Below, piece by piece: positions 32,445-41,045 of a stretch of DNA of 41,627 nucleotides (position 1 is the stretch's first letter; every line of letters begins with the position of its first letter). The DNA is from Spirochaetota bacterium. GTDB lineage: Bacteria; Spirochaetota; Brevinematia; DTOW01. Location: contig JANXAC010000013.1 of NCBI GenBank assembly GCA_025061835.1, forward strand, positions 1 through 41,627, read 5' to 3'. A program made the translations under genes and the position numbers. The notes beneath the pieces are model-generated. The model made no database searches, was not told the origin of the DNA, and was given only the letters and a program-made list of their open reading frames with translations.

Positions 32445-32688
32445 GTTTGATTAAGTGAAAGATAGTGTAAAGAGTGATATAAGAACATCTATCAGGACAA
32501 TTAGAGTATCCTCCTGCCTCTTTCTTCTGCCTCTGTTCTCACACCGATTATCCTTTCTATTTTGCTTAATATTCGTTTGATACCTTCTAACAAGAAGAGC
32601 TTCATACTCTACCTTTGAGAGACATAATTACAACATACCACAAACTTACTCCTCTTCCTGCATAAGACATACGGCAAATTTTTTGAAT
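32445..32688 (-). pseudogene. Decayed transposase remnant, copy 3 (N-terminal part)
   Basis: Read on the minus strand, this stretch matches the first part of copy 2 (27101-27345). It encodes 'GIKRILSKIERIIG' and, after a frame break, 'DTLIVLIDVLI', which line up with 'IEQIHSKIERIIC' and 'DTMIVMMDVLM' of copy 2. The similarity begins near AAAAATTTGCCGTATGTCTT (minus strand, 32688 downward) and fades near 32450. It is in opposite orientation to copies 1 and 2. It fills most of the 382-bp gap between the epimerase and the histidine-rich protein gene. Confidence 0.65.
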
Positions 32689-32768
32689 GCTATCTTAATA
32701 AAAGTTGACAGATTCACAAAATTTTGATAAATTTTTATTCAAAATATCCATATGGGGAGGATAGGGAT

Positions 32769-33557
32769 ATGAGAAGGATAATATTTTCAACTATAGTGCT
32801 ACTGTGTCTGGTAGCAATTGCTGAGGGACATGGCATCGCGAGAGACATCACTGAAGGTTTCTCGTTTGACATTGGATATATGATAGGCTTCGCACCCGTT
32901 GAATATGAATTTAACTTTCTAGGAGGAGTCGGGTTGTTTCACAACCTTGATTTGCTCGTAAATCTGACAACTATCAAAATAGAAGACGATGTAGTCAAAT
33001 GGAAAGAGTTCTGGTTTATGCCAAGATTTGATGTTGGAGGGATAGGTCCCGTAATGTATAACATATTCGGACTCGGATTAGGTTATTCACTTGAACCACA
33101 CTATAGCCACAATGGCGATAATCATAGTTCTGAAGCATCAAAGCACACTTTCCCACGCAAGGTTAAAATTCATAACGGCAGTCACCACCATCACTCACGT
33201 CACAGTGATCATTATTCAAATCCCTTAACTCAAGGTAAGTTTATTGGTATGCTAAATTATTTCTCTGAAATAGACATAGTAAGCCATCTTTTCGTTACTG
33301 GATTGGAATCTAAGTTCAGCTTTGCTCCCGAACTATGGCTTGATGTAGGTCTATCACCTGCATTAATACTTGAAAGCCTAATCGGAATTCATTTGGGCGT
33401 ATTAGCAGAACTTCATATACATACGCACTTTGATGATGTACACTTTGGAGCTGGACTAGGACTTGATCTAGAACTGGATTGGTTCAGGTTTAGAATTGGT
33501 TATGATTTCCTACATAGACACCTAGGGGGAGAAGTAGGTGTTGTATTCCTACCATAA
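32769..33557 (+). CDS. Secreted, beta-rich protein with histidine-rich loop
   Basis: A 262-residue protein with a signal peptide (about 1-20, 'RRIIFSTIVLLCLVAIAEG'). The rest alternates strands typical of a small outer membrane barrel. Between about residues 111 and 148 lies a loop with 11 histidines, including a run of four, such as 'SHHHHSRHSDHY', plus several Asp and Ser residues. A single loop of this kind is a plausible site for binding zinc, nickel, copper or iron; the metal is not known. The start at 32769 is supported by GGGGAGG (754-760) and by the signal peptide; the frame extends 15 codons further upstream without one. The DsrE-like gene follows 19 nt after the stop. Confidence 0.75.
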   Translation: MRRIIFSTIVLLCLVAIAEGHGIARDITEGFSFDIGYMIGFAPVEYEFNFLGGVGLFHNLDLLVNLTTIKIEDDVVKWKEFWFMPRFDVGGIGPVMYNIFGLGLGYSLEPHYSHNGDNHSSEASKHTFPRKVKIHNGSHHHHSRHSDHYSNPLTQGKFIGMLNYFSEIDIVSHLFVTGLESKFSFAPELWLDVGLSPALILESLIGIHLGVLAELHIHTHFDDVHFGAGLGLDLELDWFRFRIGYDFLHRHLGGEVGVVFLP

Positions 33558-33576
33558 TTTTCCTTGGAGGTAGTCT

Positions 33577-33978
33577 ATGAGAGTGGCATATCTTGTCTCA
33601 TCACCAAGAGCTGCTTCTTACAAGATAGCACAGATGGTTTTACCACAGCTTGAAGTAGGAACTCATGTAGCACAGGTTGTAGCAATGTTCTTCTTTGATG
33701 ACAACACTATGGTTCTACAGAAGGGTAATCCTATAGGTGAAAGGTTATCAAAAATAGCGAAAGAAAAAGGAATAATACTTATGATGTGCGATGCTTGCGC
33801 TCTTGAGAGAGGACTTGCAAAAGGTGAGCCTAAGTGGTGTGATCCTATAACAGGAGAAGGTAGAAAGAATCCCGCCGAGTGCTATGTTGTGAATACTGTT
33901 GATGGAGTTGAAGTTGGATGCTTCCCTGACTTGTATTCAAAACTCGCTGGAAAGGTTGATCTCGTAATAACACTTTAA
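33577..33978 (+). CDS. DsrE/DsrF-like sulfur-related protein
   Basis: A 133-residue protein of the DsrE-like superfamily, which includes sulfurtransferase and sulfur-relay subunits. Features are the N-terminal strand 'MRVAYLVSSPRA', the helix 'YKIAQMVLPQLEVGTHVAQV', then 'VVAMFFFDD', and Cys residues in 'MCDACALERGL', 'KWCDP' and 'AECYVV' with a later 'VGCFP'. A CxxC pair (MCDAC) plus further cysteines could bind metal or carry a persulfide. TTGGAGG lies 8-9 nt upstream of the ATG. It is followed by a hairpin terminator, so it ends the operon with the histidine-rich protein. Confidence 0.7.
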   Translation: MRVAYLVSSPRAASYKIAQMVLPQLEVGTHVAQVVAMFFFDDNTMVLQKGNPIGERLSKIAKEKGIILMMCDACALERGLAKGEPKWCDPITGEGRKNPAECYVVNTVDGVEVGCFPDLYSKLAGKVDLVITL

Positions 33979-33999
33979 TAGTGTATTATAGTTCTGCTT

Positions 34000-34028
34000 A
34001 TAGGGAGAGGTCGTATCTCCCTATTTTT
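34000..34028 (+). terminator. Intrinsic terminator after the DsrE-like gene
   Basis: A 9-bp perfect stem ATAGGGAGA / TCTCCCTAT with a 7-nt loop (34009-34015), followed by TTTTT to 34028. It lies 22 nt after the stop of the DsrE-like gene. Confidence 0.85.
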
Positions 34029-34110
34029 ACACAACCCGCAATCGTAATTGCTGTTTCCTTAAGTTTAGATTAGTTAGATAGAAAACTAGAGTTTATGGTA
34101 AGGGAATGTT

Positions 34111-34116
34111 TATAAT
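34111..34116 (+). promoter_or_regulatory. Candidate -10 element for tRNA-His
   Basis: A perfect TATAAT with TG 2 nt upstream lies 15 nt before tRNA-His. No good -35 is seen at 17 bp. The place is right for a tRNA promoter. Confidence 0.4.
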
Positions 34117-34131
34117 ACTATTATAAGTTAT

Positions 34132-34206
34132 GGCGGACGTAGCTCAAGTGGTCAGAGCACTGGACTGTGGCTCCAGTGGTTGCGGGTTCGAGTCCCGTCG
34201 TCCGCC
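34132..34206 (+). tRNA. tRNA-His (GTG)
   Basis: A 75-nt tRNA including the extra G at position -1 (34132), which pairs with discriminator C at 34206, the tRNA-His identity mark. Acceptor arms are GCGGACG / CGTCCGC, the anticodon stem is CTGGA/TCCAG with GTG in the loop, and the T-arm is GCGGG/CCCGT. The hydrogenase protease gene ends 2 nt away on the other strand. Confidence 0.97.
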
Positions 34207-34207
34207 C

Positions 34208-34657
34208 CTAGAAGCTATATATCAACTTCTTCACAACTTCCTTGGCTTTTGGAACTGCTTTTTCTACGTCTTGGGATAGTTTTTCTTCATACATAACAAT
34301 CTCACTTATCGTGATTCCAACTATCCTAACCTTATTATCAACATTTATACCTAACCTTCTAGCTGTCTCTAAAGCTAACACAACACCAAACCCGTGAGAC
34401 GATATTGGTTTTAGATGTTTTGGATAATCACCTGATGGTATAATATAAACCTCACCTGCTTTTTCACCTATTACTGCATCAACAACTATCATTAAATCAT
34501 ACTCCTCAAGAAGATAGATTATCCTTGAAGGGTCCATAGTTGTCAAAAATTCAACATTTTTCTCTTTTACCTCATAAGATAATTCCTCAACAACCCTTAT
34601 ACCAACGAAATCATCACCACCTAAAGCATGCCCAACACCTACAACAACTACTTTCAT
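34208..34657 (-). CDS. Hydrogenase maturation protease-like protein
   Basis: A 149-residue protein of the HyaD/HybD/HycI family, which removes the C-terminal tail of the large subunit of [NiFe] hydrogenases after nickel insertion. The N-terminal 'VVGVGHALGGDDFVGIRVVE' has His where the family GxGN motif usually has Asn, but the acidic metal ligand region (DD) is kept. The second-site 'MIVVDAVIGEKAGEV' and the 'SSHGFGVVLALETARRLG' with conserved His are present. No hydrogenase genes lie within the window. It implies a [NiFe]-type hydrogenase elsewhere in the genome. The stop is 2 nt from tRNA-His, which is convergent with it. Confidence 0.82.
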   Translation of the reverse strand: MKVVVVGVGHALGGDDFVGIRVVEELSYEVKEKNVEFLTTMDPSRIIYLLEEYDLMIVVDAVIGEKAGEVYIIPSGDYPKHLKPISSHGFGVVLALETARRLGINVDNKVRIVGITISEIVMYEEKLSQDVEKAVPKAKEVVKKLIYSF

Positions 34658-34796
34658 ATCTAACTCTGTAATAACTAATTACTCACAACATTTGGAACAT
34701 ATTTAAGGATTTCAATACCAAATTCGTATGCTCATAACCTATTGCAAAAACTTACACGGTTTTCAAAGGAAAGTTTTGTAAAAATGGCAATTCCTT

Positions 34797-36233
34797 CTAG
34801 TTGCTAAGGAGTCTAGTAAGCGTTTCATTTACGAGTTTGGGATTTGCCTTGCCTTGTGTCTTTTTCATAACCTGTCCTACTAGGAAGCCAAGGACATTAG
34901 TTTTACCTGACTTATATTTTTCAACTTCCAAAGGATTTTCTTTTATAACATCAATACAAACTTTTTCTATTTCCGAAGTATCTGAAACCTGCACAAGTCC
35001 TCGCTCTTCTATTAACTTTGACGGTGGCTTTGGATTTCTCACTATATCAGGGAACACATCTTTTGCGATTTTTATACTTATCTTTCCTTCGTCTACCATA
35101 TTTAGAAGTTCAGAAATATATTCAGGTGGAACACTAAACAAACTGATGTCTATGCTGTTCTCATTGAGATACCTCATAACTTCACTCATTATCCAGTTTG
35201 AAACTTTCTTTGGTTCTCCTCTGTATCCTTTAACGGCACTTTCAAAGTAATCTGCTAGGTTTTTGTCCGATGTCAGTATTTCAGCATCGTATCTAGGTAG
35301 AGAGTATTGTTCAATAAACCTTCTAAACCTCTGGTATGGAAGTTCTGGTAGCATAGACCTTATGCTTTCAATAATGTCTCTTTTCAAGACTACTGGTGGC
35401 AAATCAGGATCTGGGAAATATCTATAGTCTTCTGCGTATTCCTTGGTCCTCATAGTGTATGTCTTTCCTGTTTCTGCGTCAAACAACCTTGTCTCCTGTA
35501 TAACATTCTGCCCCTTCTCAAGAACCGAGATTTGTCTATTTATCTCATACTCCAGCGCTTTTCTAAGAAACCCAAACGAGTTCATATTTTTTATCTCAAC
35601 TTTAGTTCCAAGTTTATCTGACCCCTTTGGCCTTACAGATACATTTGCATCTACCCTCAAAGAACCTTCTTCCATATTCACATCGCTAACGCCAATGTAT
35701 TTCATCGTGTTCCTAAGTGTTTGAAGATAGTAATATGCCTCATCAATACTAAACATATCTGGATATGAAACAATCTCAACGAGTGGTGTTCCAGCTCTGT
35801 TCAGATCCACATAACTCTCATTTCCATTCTCCGAATGTATTAACTTTCCAGCATCTTCCTCAAGGTGTGCTCTTATAATTCTTACTCTCTTCACAGTCCC
35901 ATCCGGTAGTTCAAAGTCAAGATATCCTTCATAATTAAGAGGGATATCATACTGAGATATTTGGTAGCCTTTAGGTAAGTCAGGGTAGAAGTAACTTTTT
36001 CTATCAAACTTAGTGTATTCTGCTATTTTACAGTTCAGTGCAAGTCCAACCATTATCGCTTTTCTAAGTGCTTCGTAATTGAGTCTAGGTAAAACGCCCG
36101 GATACCCCATACACACAGGACAAGTATTCTTATTAGGCTCTGCTCCAAACTCTGTAGAGCAAGAACAGAAAAGTTTTGATTTAGTGTTGAGTTGAACATG
36201 AACTTCCAAACCTATCACTGGCTCGTATTCCAT
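34797..36233 (-). CDS. gatB: Asp-tRNA(Asn)/Glu-tRNA(Gln) amidotransferase subunit B
   Basis: GatB phosphorylates and amidates the misacylated tRNA within the GatCAB complex. The 478-residue protein starts 'EYEPVIGLEVHVQLNTKSKL' and contains the zinc site 'CSCSTEF' with 'CPVC', the 'YFYPDLPKGYQISQYDIP' and 'EEDAGKLIH' signatures, and 'SLRVDANVSVRP'. The C-terminal tail domain (about 330-478) with YqeY-like helices is present. A purine-rich GGGAGATAGGA lies before the ATG on the minus strand. gatA and gatC are not adjacent. Confidence 0.97.
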   Translation of the reverse strand: MEYEPVIGLEVHVQLNTKSKLFCSCSTEFGAEPNKNTCPVCMGYPGVLPRLNYEALRKAIMVGLALNCKIAEYTKFDRKSYFYPDLPKGYQISQYDIPLNYEGYLDFELPDGTVKRVRIIRAHLEEDAGKLIHSENGNESYVDLNRAGTPLVEIVSYPDMFSIDEAYYYLQTLRNTMKYIGVSDVNMEEGSLRVDANVSVRPKGSDKLGTKVEIKNMNSFGFLRKALEYEINRQISVLEKGQNVIQETRLFDAETGKTYTMRTKEYAEDYRYFPDPDLPPVVLKRDIIESIRSMLPELPYQRFRRFIEQYSLPRYDAEILTSDKNLADYFESAVKGYRGEPKKVSNWIMSEVMRYLNENSIDISLFSVPPEYISELLNMVDEGKISIKIAKDVFPDIVRNPKPPSKLIEERGLVQVSDTSEIEKVCIDVIKENPLEVEKYKSGKTNVLGFLVGQVMKKTQGKANPKLVNETLTRLLSN

Positions 36234-36521
36234 ACATCCTATCTCCCTCTAATACGATTCTAAATAATCACACTTACATAAACCAACTTGTTGATCCACT
36301 GATTCATAGAAACTACACAAACACCCTTCTAAACAACCGCTTGACAGTACTAAGTGAAACTTTAGAACTGACAGATTTAGAGACATAAGGTAGTAACTAA
36401 TCAAAAAGTCCAGGAATCTCACTTACCCTACTCTCCTAATGGAGATTGGAATTTATTACAACTGGATTATGGAACTTGTAAATTGATAGTCCTATACGAA
36501 TAATATTCTAACTAAACTGCT
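36234..36521. other. 288-bp divergent intergenic region
   Basis: Lies between gatB (minus) and the P-type ATPase homologue (plus). A TTGACA at about 36342-36347 has no matching -10 and TTGATA at 36483-36488 has only TATTCT at a 15-bp spacing. No RNA gene, repeat or open frame is evident; promoters for both genes are expected here. Confidence 0.5.
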
Positions 36522-38495
36522 ATGAACATAGACTACTTTCAAGTATCGCAACTCAAGATACCTGAATTATACGATTATATTGAACAAAGGAAACGAGAGT
36601 TTGAAATAAGAAACACCTCTAGGTTTGATTTACATAAGATTTTGAAGATCTTTTCTTCTTTAGGACCTGAGTTTCTAATCTTCTTATTCGGAGTTGTAAG
36701 TTTAATTCTCTTCAATACGACTGCATTTATCTTAGGTTTAACTTCTACTTTAGTTTTTATTGTTTTCTACTACACTCTATCAAATAGGATCATAAGTTTT
36801 GAGATATTTCTTAAGAATTTACATTCAAACAGGGTTAAGGTTTTACGCGATAGAAAGGTTGTTTTGGTTCCAGAAGATGATGTTTCTATTGGTGATGTTG
36901 TAGTTGTATCAAAAGGAGAGAAAGTTCCTTTTGATTTAAGAGTTATAGAGTCAAACACACTGGTAGTTGATGAGTCAAAAGTTTTTGGTGAGAATAAGAG
37001 TTCTGGTAAAAGTGCAACTACCCTTCCAAAGAAAGAATTTAAGATATACGAACTATCAAATATCATCTTTGCAAACTCCGTTATCCTGAAAGGCAACGGC
37101 AAAGGGATTGTAATAAACAAAAAAACTCAAACTCCCTACAAACCTTATTCCATAATTAACTATAGGTTTAAAATTAAAGCGTTTTCATTCAATCTACTAA
37201 TATCTTCTCTGTTATCCCTTCTTGTATTCTACATACTCAAAGACATTATAACCACAATTGTCTTTTTTTCAAGCATCTTTTTCTTGTTATCCTTGATGAG
37301 ACTAGAAATTGTGAATCACTATGCTAGATACAACCTGACTAGAAAGCTATTACAAAACGGCATTTTCTTACCAACGATCACCAAGATAGACGAACTTATA
37401 GATATAAATAGGTCAGTCATTGCTGTTGACAACTTCTCTTTTGATATCTACCATCCCATATACTACCTACCCTCAACTAACAAGCTTCTTGACGCAAACG
37501 ACTTAATCTATCACTCCCATGCATTACCAGAGGAGATACTTGAGATTTTTGTGTTGTTCGGACAGATATACCCAAAATTGAAAAGTGTTGATATGAAGAT
37601 TGTTTTTAGTTCAATTCTAAACAACCTTACATCCATCGGTTTAAGTAAAGATTATATTTCAGAATATAAAATTCTAGATGTCAATCTAAACAACTCTTTC
37701 AACTCCCTTTCAACTATTAGGATGTCGGTTAATAAGAAAAGTCCAGATGCTGTTAGTCAGGAAGAAGTAGTATTCGGAATAATAAGCCTCTCTCACTACA
37801 CTAGTCAGTTTGGTGGTATTTTAGGAATAAAAGACAAGGAAGGAATAGTCGTTATTAAGAAAACATCCGCTACTGGAATGTCAGATTTCTATCCATCTGT
37901 TGTCATAACATTCAGAAAATATGATTTTGATATTAGAGATATTGAAAAGTTTGAAAATTTTAGGTTTTTCTTGCTAACCGAATTGAACTTCAACGAGATT
38001 AGTAAGTTTCTGAATACGTTAGATGTTGATCCTTCAAGATTTCCCGCTATCGGTTTTCAGGAGTTCTTGAGTTCTTCTGATGAACAGAAGAGTTTCTTCT
38101 TGGAAAAGTTTCATATCTTCCATAGCATACCAAGGTCTAAATTTCAAGAATTCGCAAGGATGTTTTATAATGAAAGTTCGGTATTTATTGACAGTTTTGT
38201 AGAAGTATCTCAAACTGATGTTGGCTTAATGAAGATACCATATCTTGGTATGTTCTTCAGGTCTACACCTATACTATCATCCACCAAAAGTATCCTCTCA
38301 CCATTCATCCTCATCAATTATGCTAGAAAACTACCAAAAATTATCGCTAAATCAAAGGTTTTTAATATTTCTATAACAGTTTTTGCTTGTTTGGTTTTAT
38401 CTCTTCTTCATATCTATGGACTTTGGATTGCATCCATTCTTGTTCCTTTCGTTTTAGTTCCAATGGTAAACAGAACGAAAAATCTAGCAGTTTGA
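36522..38495 (+). CDS. Catalytically degenerate P-type ATPase homologue (pseudo-enzyme)
   Basis: A 657-residue membrane protein with the P-type ATPase layout: two membrane helices (about 47-88), actuator domain (about 105-200), two helices (about 220-260), a large cytoplasmic region (about 275-605), and two C-terminal helices (about 613-650). The actuator domain is recognisable: 'DVSIGDVVVVSKGEKVPFDL' and 'VDESKVFGENKSSGK' match the canonical lines, with TGES changed to FGEN (155-158). At the phosphorylation site the helix 'LLQNGIFLPTITKIDELIDI' leads to 'VIAVDNFSFD', so DKTGT has become DNFSF (303-307). TGD has become TEL, GDGxND is missing, and 'TDVGLMK' stands where ADVGIAMG is expected. 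The M4 PEGL or CPC ion site is also gone. The frame is intact. Confidence 0.78.
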   Translation: MNIDYFQVSQLKIPELYDYIEQRKREFEIRNTSRFDLHKILKIFSSLGPEFLIFLFGVVSLILFNTTAFILGLTSTLVFIVFYYTLSNRIISFEIFLKNLHSNRVKVLRDRKVVLVPEDDVSIGDVVVVSKGEKVPFDLRVIESNTLVVDESKVFGENKSSGKSATTLPKKEFKIYELSNIIFANSVILKGNGKGIVINKKTQTPYKPYSIINYRFKIKAFSFNLLISSLLSLLVFYILKDIITTIVFFSSIFFLLSLMRLEIVNHYARYNLTRKLLQNGIFLPTITKIDELIDINRSVIAVDNFSFDIYHPIYYLPSTNKLLDANDLIYHSHALPEEILEIFVLFGQIYPKLKSVDMKIVFSSILNNLTSIGLSKDYISEYKILDVNLNNSFNSLSTIRMSVNKKSPDAVSQEEVVFGIISLSHYTSQFGGILGIKDKEGIVVIKKTSATGMSDFYPSVVITFRKYDFDIRDIEKFENFRFFLLTELNFNEISKFLNTLDVDPSRFPAIGFQEFLSSSDEQKSFFLEKFHIFHSIPRSKFQEFARMFYNESSVFIDSFVEVSQTDVGLMKIPYLGMFFRSTPILSSTKSILSPFILINYARKLPKIIAKSKVFNISITVFACLVLSLLHIYGLWIASILVPFVLVPMVNRTKNLAV

Positions 38496-38749
38496 GATAG
38501 GCTTACATTTTGATATCAGTGTTATCTTTATGATATGTAGTACAACTATAAATACGATCTAGTTTCCCATTTTCAACAATGAACAATGTAACTGTTCCAG
38601 CTGATTGAGTCGTAATTAGCAACCAGAGTAAGATTCGTCTTTACTTTATGATTAAATTAAGAACTTGCTACCTTACCCTATTAGAGTTCGTTACTTGAGT
38701 CCTATCTGATTGAAAAGTACGTTAGCAGTTATTGATAATTACTAGAAGT

Positions 38750-39550
38750 ATGAACGACGACAAGAATCTTTGGATAAAGTGCCCAGAATGTGGCACAATG
38801 ATGTATAAATCAGACTTTGAGGAGAACCTTAATGTCTGTATAAACTGTGGTTATCACTTTAGGATTGATGCAAGAAAGAGAATCAACCTAATTGCTGACA
38901 AAGACACATTCAAAGAACAGTTTTCTAATATAGTTTCATCTGACCCACTTGATTTTTATGACGGTAAAGAGTCCTATAGAGATAAGATTTCAAAGATTGC
39001 AAGCGAGAAGAACATCAACGAGGCTGTAATAACTGGAACATGCGAGATATATGGTATTCCGATTGAGATTGCAGTTATGGATTTTGAGTTTATGGGTGGG
39101 AGTATGGGAAGTGTGGTTGGTGAGAAGATAACAAGGGCTGTAGAATATGCTACCAAACACTCTCTACCTCTTGTGATATTCTCGGCATCAGGCGGAGCAA
39201 GGATGCACGAAGGAATACTATCCCTTATGCAGATGGCAAAGACATCTGCCGCGATAAGAGAGTACAAACAGAAAGGAGGTTTTTATATATCGGTTATCAC
39301 TGACCCAACGACAGGTGGTGTTACCGCTAGCTTCGCTATGCTTGGAGATGTGATAATTTCCGAACCTAAGGCACTGATAGGCTTCGCAGGCCCTAGAGTG
39401 ATTGAACAGACTATAAAAGAAAAACTACCCGAAGGCTTCCAAAGAGCAGAGTTTGTAAAAGAGCACGGATTTGTTGATATTGTAGCACATAGAAAGGAAA
39501 TCAAAAATATTCTTTACAAGTTAATATCGCTTATTTATAATAAATCCTAA
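38750..39550 (+). CDS. accD: Acetyl-CoA carboxylase carboxyltransferase subunit beta
   Basis: AccD is half of the carboxyltransferase that moves CO2 from carboxybiotin to acetyl-CoA for fatty acid synthesis. The protein from the ATG at 38750 has 266 residues. An N-terminal C4 zinc finger (CPEC and CINC, 19 residues apart) is followed by the crotonase-like carboxyltransferase domain with '[20 protein letters not shown]', '[20 protein letters not shown]' and '[16 protein letters not shown]'. It ends with '[20 protein letters not shown]'. accA is not adjacent. The TTG 18 bp upstream lacks a good ribosome binding site, so the ATG is preferred. Confidence 0.96.
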   Translation: MNDDKNLWIKCPECGTMMYKSDFEENLNVCINCGYHFRIDARKRINLIADKDTFKEQFSNIVSSDPLDFYDGKESYRDKISKIASEKNINEAVITGTCEIYGIPIEIAVMDFEFMGGSMGSVVGEKITRAVEYATKHSLPLVIFSASGGARMHEGILSLMQMAKTSAAIREYKQKGGFYISVITDPTTGGVTASFAMLGDVIISEPKALIGFAGPRVIEQTIKEKLPEGFQRAEFVKEHGFVDIVAHRKEIKNILYKLISLIYNKS

Positions 39551-39567
39551 ATAATAGGAGGAGTTGT

Positions 39568-40671
39568 ATGGCCAAGGTAATCCTAAAGCATGTTTCAAAG
39601 ATTTATGAGAATGGTGTTAGAGCAGTTGATGATTTTAACCTTGAGATAAATGATGGAGAGTTTATAGTTATCGTTGGACCATCAGGTTGTGGAAAGACTA
39701 CAACCTTGAGGATGGTAGCAGGACTTGAAGACATATCCGAAGGAGAACTATGGATTGATAATGTTCTTGTTAATAACATACCACCAAAGGACAGAGATAT
39801 AGCGATGGTTTTCCAGAACTATGCCTTGTATCCTCATATGACAGTCTATAAGAATATGGCTTTCGGGCTTAAATTGAGAAAAGTTCCACAAGAAGAGATT
39901 GACAAAAGAGTTAAGGAAGCAGCAGAAATACTTGGACTTCAAGCACTCCTTGACAGAAAACCAAAACAGCTTTCAGGTGGTCAGAGGCAGAGAGTCGCTC
40001 TCGGTAGAGCAATAGTGAGAAAACCAAAAGTCTTCCTCTTTGACGAGCCATTGTCAAACCTTGACGCTAAACTCAGAGTTCAAATGAGAGCCGAGATAAG
40101 CAAACTACACGCAAGACTAGGTGTTACTACTATCTATGTTACTCACGACCAAGTTGAAGCAATGACATTAGGAACAAGAATAGTCGTTATGAAGGATGGT
40201 AAAATACAACAGGCTGGAACTCCTCTAGAGGTTTATTCATCACCTGTCAATAAATTCGTTGCTGGTTTCATCGGTAGCCCACCTATGAATTTCATGGAGG
40301 TCACAGTAGAACAGTCTGGAGATAATTATTACATTAATGAAGGTTCCTTCAGAATACTCCTACCAAAAGGCAAGTTTAAGAGTATAGGAGAATACACTGG
40401 CAGAAAGGTTATAATGGGTATAAGACCAGAATTTATCTACGATAGAGGAACATATACTGGAAGTGTCAATGAGAATGTGATATCCGCGAATGTAGAAATA
40501 ACAGAGATACTAGGAGCAGAACAGTATGTCTATTTCGCTACAGAAAAACATCCGTTTATCGCTAGATTTGACCCATTCATCCATGTCAAACTAGGAGAGA
40601 GAAGAGAAGTAGTAGTTGATCTAGAAAAACTCATACTCTTTGACTCAGAAACAGAGTTCGTTATAAACTAA
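39568..40671 (+). CDS. MalK/UgpC-type ABC transporter ATPase
   Basis: A 367-residue ATPase of the sugar-import (CUT1) group. Walker A is GPSGCGKTT (about 36-44), signature [16 protein letters not shown], Walker B '[16 protein letters not shown]', and H-loop '[13 protein letters not shown]'. The C-terminal regulatory (TOBE/MOP-like) domain begins near 240 ('[10 protein letters not shown]') and runs to the end, as in MalK, UgpC and MsmX. No permease or binding protein is adjacent, so it may energise several importers, as MsmX-type ATPases do. TAGGAGGAG lies just before the ATG. It starts 17 nt after accD. Confidence 0.96.
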   Translation: MAKVILKHVSKIYENGVRAVDDFNLEINDGEFIVIVGPSGCGKTTTLRMVAGLEDISEGELWIDNVLVNNIPPKDRDIAMVFQNYALYPHMTVYKNMAFGLKLRKVPQEEIDKRVKEAAEILGLQALLDRKPKQLSGGQRQRVALGRAIVRKPKVFLFDEPLSNLDAKLRVQMRAEISKLHARLGVTTIYVTHDQVEAMTLGTRIVVMKDGKIQQAGTPLEVYSSPVNKFVAGFIGSPPMNFMEVTVEQSGDNYYINEGSFRILLPKGKFKSIGEYTGRKVIMGIRPEFIYDRGTYTGSVNENVISANVEITEILGAEQYVYFATEKHPFIARFDPFIHVKLGERREVVVDLEKLILFDSETEFVIN

Positions 40672-41015
40672 AAGACTAACCTTAAGCAATAACTAAACAC
40701 AGACCGTAGAAGACATAGTATAAACGGATGTACTAGAGTCTTCTAGAATACTCCTAAGCAGTGTGACGAGGTGTTTTTAAGAATACCGTCAGATTGTCCA
40801 AAGATTTTGGCGAAAATTTATTGTTCAAGATTGTTGATTATGTATTCTTGATTAAGTTAGGTGATGAAAATAATCAAAGTTTTCTAAAACAGCACAAAGA
40901 CTCACGTTATCATTTTAGAGTTGGAAAGTTCCTGTTTAAGGAAAGGACAAATGGTTGAACTAATTGAAGTTCTAATTATCAAAAATTAGAACACAAGTAG
41001 ATAAGGTAGTAAATG
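40672..41015. other. Intergenic region with an 8-bp hairpin
   Basis: The 372-bp gap between the MalK-type gene and the CBM9-like gene. It holds one clear inverted repeat, GTTCTAAT at 40969-40976 and ATTAGAAC at 40985-40992, with 8 nt between, and no T-run after it. No RNA gene, open frame or repeat is seen in the rest. Confidence 0.5.
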
Positions 41016-41045
41016 AAAAAGGGGGCCAAGGCCCCCTGATTTTTT
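41016..41045 (-). terminator. Strong intrinsic terminator, bidirectional
   Basis: A GC-rich stem GGGGGC / GCCCCC (41021-41036) with a CAAG loop is flanked by a run of A on its left (41016-41020) and of T on its right (41040-41045). On the minus strand it directly follows the stop of the CBM9-like gene at 41044 and ends in five U. It could also stop transcripts from the plus strand. Confidence 0.88.

Noticed and set aside
34038-34051. GCAAT-CGTA-ATTGC inverted repeat upstream of tRNA-His
   Set aside because: A 5-bp stem without a T-run; too short to call, and the strong terminator already lies just upstream.
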